Below are positions 25,972 to 29,806 of a DNA stretch of 29,806 nt, one piece after another (the first letter of the stretch is position 1; each line of letters opens with the position of its first letter). The translations under genes and the position numbers were made by a program. Under the pieces are notes generated by a model that saw only the letters and a list, made by a program, of their open reading frames with translations, did not search any database and was not told the DNA's origin. Origin of the DNA: an uncultured Bacteroidales bacterium (GTDB lineage: Bacteria; Bacteroidota; Bacteroidia; Bacteroidales; Bacteroidaceae); contig CACXLY010000059.1 in assembly GCA_902768605.1 (NCBI GenBank), forward strand, positions 1-29,806, read 5' to 3'.

Positions 25972-26225
25972 AGAAGATATTTACGATTTGACAATTTAAG
26001 TAATTTACGATTTGACGATTTAAGTAATTTACGATTTGACGATTTAAGTAATTTACGATTTTACGATTTACTATTTACGATTTATTTACGATTTAGTTAT
26101 TTAACTATTTACTTTTTTTAAGTTTAGAGTTGATAGTTTAGAGTTGATAGTTTAGAGTTGATAGTTTAGAGTTTAGAGTCAGTGGAAAAGTTTAGAGTTT
26201 TTAGTAGACGAGTTGTTTGTAACTT
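25972..26225. repeat. Upstream spacer made of 24-bp and 14-bp tandem repeats
   Basis: A 24-bp unit (TTACGATTTGACGATTTAAG plus GTAA-type end) recurs four times from 25981 at exact 24-bp spacing (25981, 26005, 26029, 26053). It is followed by scattered TTTACGATTTA words, then by 3.5 copies of the 14-bp unit TTTAGAGTTGATAG (from 26123). No TAnnTTTG box for the minus-strand operon is evident. Confidence 0.75.
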
Positions 26226-26227
26226 TG

Positions 26228-26367
26228 ATTTTTCACTTTTCACTTTTCACTTTTCACTTGCGAAGCATTCTTCACTCTTCACTCTTCACTTTTCACTTGC
26301 GAAGCATTCTTCACTCTTCACTTTTCACTTTTCACTTGCGAAGCATTCTTCACTCTTCACTCTTCAC
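26228..26367. repeat. 39-bp tandem repeat containing GCGAAGCATTC and TTTTCACTT words
   Basis: CGAAGCATTC recurs at 26261, 26300 and 26339, 39 bp apart, separated by runs of CTTTTCACTTTTCAC. In the neighbouring minus-strand gene the stop codon and final residues (EVKSEE) fall inside the start of this array, so the repeat supplies the gene's end. Confidence 0.75.
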
Positions 26368-27753
26368 TTCCCCTTCTTCATCCTCATCCTCATCTTTATC
26401 CTTGTCTTTGTCTTTATCCTTCTTCGAGGCCTTTTGGCGCTGGGTGCGGACGGAGTACTTGCGCTTGGGCTTTGTTTCTTCCTCTTCCACCTCGCCTTCT
26501 TCGGATTCTGAAGTCTCTTGTCCTTCTTCTGCTGTCTGTTGTCCGTTTTCGGATGTCTTCTCTTTAGCTTTTGCTTCCGATTCCTTAGCGCGCTGTTCAG
26601 CATCCTTTGCAGCCTTCTCGGCCTCCTTCACGGCAGCCTTTACGGCTTTCTCCTTTTCTTTTTCGGCTTTCGCAGCAGCTTTCTCGGCAGCTTTCTCTTT
26701 CTCTTCAGCTTCCCTGTCGAGGTCTCTGTCGGCCAACTTGGAGTTTGCATTTATCTTTCCTTTCGGAGCAGGTGTATCGGCCTTGCCCTTCGGAGCAGGT
26801 GTATCGGCCTTGCCCTTGCCTGCAGAGTTCTTGTCGGTCGGAGCTTTATCCTTTCCACTCGTCTGCGTGCCTTGCTTGTCTTTTCCTGCGACGACTGGAG
26901 CAGCCGGTTTGTCCTCCGTCGTCTTTCCTTTAGCTCCTGAAGGTTTCTCTTGTATGGGAGAAGTCTTTTCAGAGGTGCTTCCAGACGACTTGGGTTTGTC
27001 TGCATTATCTGTTTTTTCAGTCTTTCCTGTCTTTTGTCCGTTGTCCGTTGTCTGTTGCCCTTTGTCCTTTCCATCTGCGGCCTTCGGGTCTTGTTCCTTG
27101 CCTTTGGCCTGGGCATCTTTCTTAGCATCAGCCTTCGCATCTTTTGCGTCGTCGGTCTTTTCGGATTCTGCAGGCTCAGCTTTCTCGGCATTTTTGGCAG
27201 CTTCTTCCTGAGCTTTCTGTTCAGCTTTCTTTTCCTTAGCACGCGAAGATTGCTTCTTCTTCGATGCCTTCAGCTGCTCCTTCTCCTCCCTCTTGGCGTT
27301 CTTTTCAGCTTCCTTTGCAGCCTTAGCTTCTGCTTTCTTCTCATCTTCTTTTTGTTTGATTTCCCGCTGTTTAGCTGCTTTAGCTTCCTTGGCTGCTTTA
27401 ATCTTAGCTTCCACGTCGCCCTTTAGCTCTTCGGGAATGTAGGGCTTCACCTCGTAGTACTTGCCATTGCGCTTGGCTTCCTTGAGTTTCACCTTGTCGC
27501 GCTGGGCTTGCGTACGCGATTTTTCGAGGTCGCGATTGAGTGTACGGAGCGTTCTCTCCTCCTCCTTCAGCTGAGTTCTCGTCGCTTTCAGTTGGTCCTT
27601 CACCTCGGTAATGCGGTCCTTCAGGTACTTCTGAATAGTGTCCGGATTGGTGTAAAGCGCCTGTGCCGACGCAGTTCCTGCATTTCCAAGGAGCATCAAA
27701 ACCTGCATCAGAAAGCAGGCGATTATTGACTTCAAAATATGCTTCATATTCAT
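26350..27753 (-). CDS. Exported Lys/Glu/Ala-rich low-complexity protein
   Basis: I do not recognise the family. The 467-residue product starts at 27753 and has a signal peptide (cleavage near ASA-QA, residues 29-31). A short ordered-looking start (YTNPDTIQKYLKDRITEVKDQLKATRTQLKEEE, 34-66) is predicted to be helical. Roughly residues 60-170 look like coiled coil, and the rest is highly charged, with repeats such as GKADTPAPK twice and a run of KDKD. Composition suggests a stretched, disordered periplasmic or surface protein; TolA-like helical spacers have similar composition, but there is no real evidence for that role. The part near 27040-27060 (GQQTTDNGQK) is encoded by a GTCCGTTGTC repeat common between genes in this group. 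The C-terminus runs into a tandem repeat. A TATCTTTG box lies at 27821-27828. Confidence 0.72.
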   Translation of the reverse strand: MNMKHILKSIIACFLMQVLMLLGNAGTASAQALYTNPDTIQKYLKDRITEVKDQLKATRTQLKEEERTLRTLNRDLEKSRTQAQRDKVKLKEAKRNGKYYEVKPYIPEELKGDVEAKIKAAKEAKAAKQREIKQKEDEKKAEAKAAKEAEKNAKREEKEQLKASKKKQSSRAKEKKAEQKAQEEAAKNAEKAEPAESEKTDDAKDAKADAKKDAQAKGKEQDPKAADGKDKGQQTTDNGQKTGKTEKTDNADKPKSSGSTSEKTSPIQEKPSGAKGKTTEDKPAAPVVAGKDKQGTQTSGKDKAPTDKNSAGKGKADTPAPKGKADTPAPKGKINANSKLADRDLDREAEEKEKAAEKAAAKAEKEKEKAVKAAVKEAEKAAKDAEQRAKESEAKAKEKTSENGQQTAEEGQETSESEEGEVEEEETKPKRKYSVRTQRQKASKKDKDKDKDKDEDEDEEGEVKSEE

Positions 27754-27820
27754 CTACGTTTTATAATTCACTGACATTATACGTCTCTTGATAGAGGCAC
27801 AAATTGGCCACAATTTGCCG

Positions 27821-27828
27821 CAAAGATA
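27821..27828 (-). promoter_or_regulatory. Candidate -7 box upstream of the charged protein gene
   Basis: The minus strand reads TATCTTTG, a TAnnTTTG match, 68 nt from the start at 27753. No clear -33 TTTG at 19-20 nt. Confidence 0.5.
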
Positions 27829-27926
27829 CAGAAAAGAAATGAAAAACGAGGTAGGAGAATACGTTTTTTGTATTTTTTGCCTATAAAAAGTGAGAAAAAC
27901 AAGTAAAAACGGCAAAAAAGTACTAC

Positions 27927-27959
27927 TAAAAAAGCCTCTCCGACATGATTGGAAAGGCT
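27927..27959 (-). terminator. Intrinsic terminator of the ATPase gene
   Basis: On the minus strand, AGCCTTTCC and GGAGAGGCT form a 9-bp stem with a 9-base loop, directly followed by TTTTTTA. It lies 25 nt after the stop of the DUF4143-type ATPase. A textbook terminator. Confidence 0.85.
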
Positions 27960-27983
27960 AAAAATGGGGGAGTAAAACAAAAC

Positions 27984-29192
27984 TCAATACAATAATCCAA
28001 ACATCCATAATGGGATGCGGTTTTTGTGGCCAACCTCTGTGTTATCAACGGCCAGATAACTATCGGATATATCTTTTATTTGGCCGAAATTCTTTCCTTT
28101 CCCTCCGACTTCAAACAAATGTTTCCTGTCAACGAGGAAATCACCTGCCTTTGGATAGCGCACTTCATGCCCTTGTGATAACTGGTTACAGAAGAATGTC
28201 TCGCGGAGAGTTACCGCGTCAACTTTTGGCGTAAGCGCAAACATCATTGTTGGGTTATTGATGTATATTTTGTCTGGACGCGACAGGTTATCTGGACTCT
28301 TTGCATTGTCACTTAATAATAGAAGCAGACCTCCACGTTGTAGGGCGTAAAGCATCTTCAGCCCCTGATTGCGATCGGTTTCCAATTCTTTGTATAGCTC
28401 ATTCATCTTGGGCAGTTGAGGCACTCGCTCTGCAAGAATCATCAGCATTTTTTTTGTTTTGCGAATCGTTGACATCGTAATATCCTCAACATTAGGATAG
28501 TCGACCTCAATCACTTGGTTTACCACATTTTGTAGCCTTTGGTAGTAGCCATGATGCACTGCCTTATAGAAAGGATAATATCCCACTTCCAGATATTTTT
28601 TGAAAGTCTCCAGTATCTTTGTCTTGCCACACAACTCCATAGCTATGCCAACATGGTCTGCAAGCAATTGTTCCAAGGTAACAGATGGCATTTGTAATAT
28701 ACCTTCGTATTCCAAGAATTCTCGTAGCGAAAGTCCTCGCATTTCATACATGGTCAGACGACGCGAGAGGTCTCCTTCGCTGCTCTCTAACTGAAGCATT
28801 GATGACCCTGTATAGACTATTTTAAGTCCAGGATAGTCATCGTTGATATTTTTAAGCAACGTTTGCCAATGTTTGTAATAATGTATCTCGTCAATAAAGA
28901 GATGGGTTCCGCCGTGGGTATAGTGGTAGTCCACTACGTCAATGATATCGTGAGTGCTGAACCACAGATTGTCAAGTGATACATAAAGAACCTTCTCTAA
29001 CTCTTTACCCCTAAATGACTCCTTAATGTGTTGCAACAATAGAGTCGATTTCCCACATCCCTTCGGCCCCTTAATGCCAATTAAAGTGTCATTCCAATCT
29101 ATCTGCTTATATAGGTAACGGAAAAAATGCATTGGTGTGGTCGCCAACCTACGCTGGAAAATCTTTATCAGATAGCTTATTTGTTCTTCCAT
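27984..29192 (-). CDS. AAA_14/DUF4143-family ATPase
   Basis: A 402-residue protein. The N-terminal AAA-type ATPase has Walker A GPKGCGKST (42-50), Walker B HLFIDEIH (97-104), and a sensor-like YTGSS (127-131), followed by the family phrase YEMRGLSLREFLEYEG (149-164). The middle is a winged-helix-like region, and the C-terminus (about 350-402) reads GDFLVDRKHLFEVGGKGKNF, resembling the PD-(D/E)xK-like tail (Asp, Glu, Lys pattern) often found in DUF4143 proteins. Such genes are frequent in Bacteroidetes accessory DNA and their substrates are unknown. It stands alone with its own promoter and terminator. The base composition is more AT-rich than that of the neighbouring genes, which could indicate transfer. 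Confidence 0.85.
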   Translation of the reverse strand: MEEQISYLIKIFQRRLATTPMHFFRYLYKQIDWNDTLIGIKGPKGCGKSTLLLQHIKESFRGKELEKVLYVSLDNLWFSTHDIIDVVDYHYTHGGTHLFIDEIHYYKHWQTLLKNINDDYPGLKIVYTGSSMLQLESSEGDLSRRLTMYEMRGLSLREFLEYEGILQMPSVTLEQLLADHVGIAMELCGKTKILETFKKYLEVGYYPFYKAVHHGYYQRLQNVVNQVIEVDYPNVEDITMSTIRKTKKMLMILAERVPQLPKMNELYKELETDRNQGLKMLYALQRGGLLLLLSDNAKSPDNLSRPDKIYINNPTMMFALTPKVDAVTLRETFFCNQLSQGHEVRYPKAGDFLVDRKHLFEVGGKGKNFGQIKDISDSYLAVDNTEVGHKNRIPLWMFGLLY

Positions 29193-29221
29193 ACTTATTA
29201 GCTTGTATAGTTATGCGATTG

Positions 29222-29253
29222 CAAAGGTAGTATAATGTTTTCAAACATCCAAA
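29222..29253 (-). promoter_or_regulatory. Bacteroidetes-type promoter for the ATPase gene
   Basis: On the minus strand TTTG (29253-29250) and TACCTTTG (29229-29222) are 20 nt apart. AAACAT words flank it: TCAAACATCC (29241), GAAACATTAA (29276) and the reverse GAATGTTTGC (29299). Two of these form an inverted repeat that could be an operator, though this is weak. The rest of 29310-29512 is AT-rich with no gene I can support. Confidence 0.6.
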
Positions 29254-29512
29254 TAATATCAAATAAAATATTTAGAAACATTAAATTTTATTCAAATAGA
29301 ATGTTTGCAATCACTATATTCGATACATTAATTACCCTCCTAACTGCTTTCTACAGTCCAGACTTTGGCGTGAAAATATATCATTTTTTTACTGAAACCG
29401 CCAATATCATTTCTATGTCATTTTATGTCATTTGAATAAATGCGATATATTCCTTTCACCTTCATGCTCTCACAAGTTGAGCATTTCCGTAGGTTTATTG
29501 CATTTTCCTTAA

Positions 29513-29552
29513 GACAACAGGGGACATGCCCATCGGCACATCCCCTGTTGTC
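29513..29552 (-). terminator. Strong hairpin downstream of the small peptide gene
   Basis: GACAACAGGGGA and TCCCCTGTTGTC form a perfect 12-bp stem around a 16-base loop that can itself pair (TGCC/GGCA). It lies 25 nt after the stop of the peptide gene. The minus strand after it (TTAAGGAAAA) is not a good U-run, so it could instead be a processing or stability structure. Confidence 0.55.
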
Positions 29553-29576
29553 GTTTATATGAGGTGTTATTCTTAC

Positions 29577-29765
29577 TTACCATTCGTCGTCCCAGATGTT
29601 GCTGAGAACCTTGACAGAGGGCTCAATAGTGCCTTCTTCGTCTATACCGCCATAAATGACTCCATCAACACTTCCAGAAGTCTTTATTCTTTCGCTGGTA
29701 CTTATGACCTTCTCCGAGAGCAATTTGCATGTAATCTGCGTTGGTGCTATATATTCCTTTTTCAT
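29577..29765 (-). CDS. Small 62-residue 'MKKEYIAP' peptide of unknown function
   Basis: I take the ATG at 29765, since the longer frame starts at an in-frame TTG (29774). The product begins MKKEYIAPTQITCKLLSEKV and ends SNIWDDEW. It has no signal peptide or membrane helix and is acidic toward the end. Small proteins opening MKKxYIxP and ending in an acidic, Trp-containing tail are common in Bacteroidetes genomes, but I know of no established function. No modification enzyme is visible, but the window ends 41 nt upstream, so the partner genes could be outside. A strong hairpin at 29513-29552 follows. The peptide's promoter is not within the window. Confidence 0.7.
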   Translation of the reverse strand: MKKEYIAPTQITCKLLSEKVISTSERIKTSGSVDGVIYGGIDEEGTIEPSVKVLSNIWDDEW

Positions 29766-29806
29766 GATTGTCAATATTTCAGAGTTATTTTAATATCTTC
29801 TTCCCA

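Noticed and set aside
26220..26227. TAACTTTG promoter-like box on the plus strand
   Set aside because: It matches TAnnTTTG, but no plus-strand gene follows and there is no -33 box at the right distance.
26213..27211. 332-codon plus-strand frame opposite the charged protein gene
   Set aside because: It is the Ser/Phe-rich mirror of a Lys/Glu-rich coding region and of tandem repeats; the minus-strand gene has a signal peptide and a candidate promoter.
29235..29435. 66-codon plus-strand open frame in the AT-rich gap
   Set aside because: It overlaps the promoter of the minus-strand ATPase gene, has no family features and reflects AT-rich composition.

Overview
This window looks like a chromosomal segment of a Bacteroidetes bacterium, most likely of the Bacteroidales/Prevotellaceae type. 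The reasons are: several promoters match the Bacteroidetes form (TTTG, about 19-20 nt, TAnnTTTG); Shine-Dalgarno sites are weak or absent; Rho carries a long disordered N-terminal region; a BspA-type leucine-rich surface protein has a C-terminal tail like those sorted by type IX secretion; and a small 'MKKEYIAP' peptide of a style common in this group is present. No database search was possible, so genus-level placement is inference.

Layout. Positions 1-11,100 (minus strand) hold housekeeping and hydrolase genes in the transcription order rho, relA, an S9 peptidase, mutS2 and a GH105/GH88 hydrolase that runs off the left edge. Positions 11,300-16,150 (plus strand) hold an ABC-F ATPase, rpsA and rnz. 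Positions 16,155-16,750 hold a 22-bp tandem array and a 280-bp palindromic mobile-element-like structure. A 1653-residue BspA/DUF285 surface protein follows (plus strand). From 21,966 onward genes are on the minus strand: an EFR1 flavodoxin/ferredoxin protein coupled to a membrane-anchored NucA-type nuclease; a tightly overlapping three-gene operon (CBM9-like protein, CDP-alcohol phosphatidyltransferase, IspD/TarI-like cytidylyltransferase); a Lys/Glu/Ala-rich exported protein; an AAA/DUF4143 ATPase; and a 62-residue peptide.

How the genes fit together. Rho, RelA, S1, RNase Z, MutS2 and the ABC-F protein are core gene-expression, stress and genome-maintenance functions with no single pathway linking them. 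The overlapping trio at 23,718-25,971 is the best candidate for a dedicated biosynthetic unit: activation of an alcohol phosphate with CTP, then transfer by a membrane enzyme, perhaps for an uncommon lipid headgroup or envelope polymer.

Most notable are the repeats. (1) Short GC-rich palindromic units occur between genes and also in frame inside mutS2, the S9 peptidase, relA and rho. (2) A 280-bp element at 16,341-16,620 holds six small hairpins with different stems but the same TGAAA-type loop, arranged as three forward and three reverse. (3) Two loci carry exact 22-bp-period arrays of TTCCCACGTG. (4) A hairpin-forming 'TTCGTCGAGACTGCTCTCG' repeat sits in the relA leader and upstream of the peptidase gene.

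Two conserved genes, rpsA (two internal deletions) and mutS2 (an apparent 5-nt deletion), have broken frames as given. This looks more like assembly error or strain mixing than biology, but it needs reads to decide.
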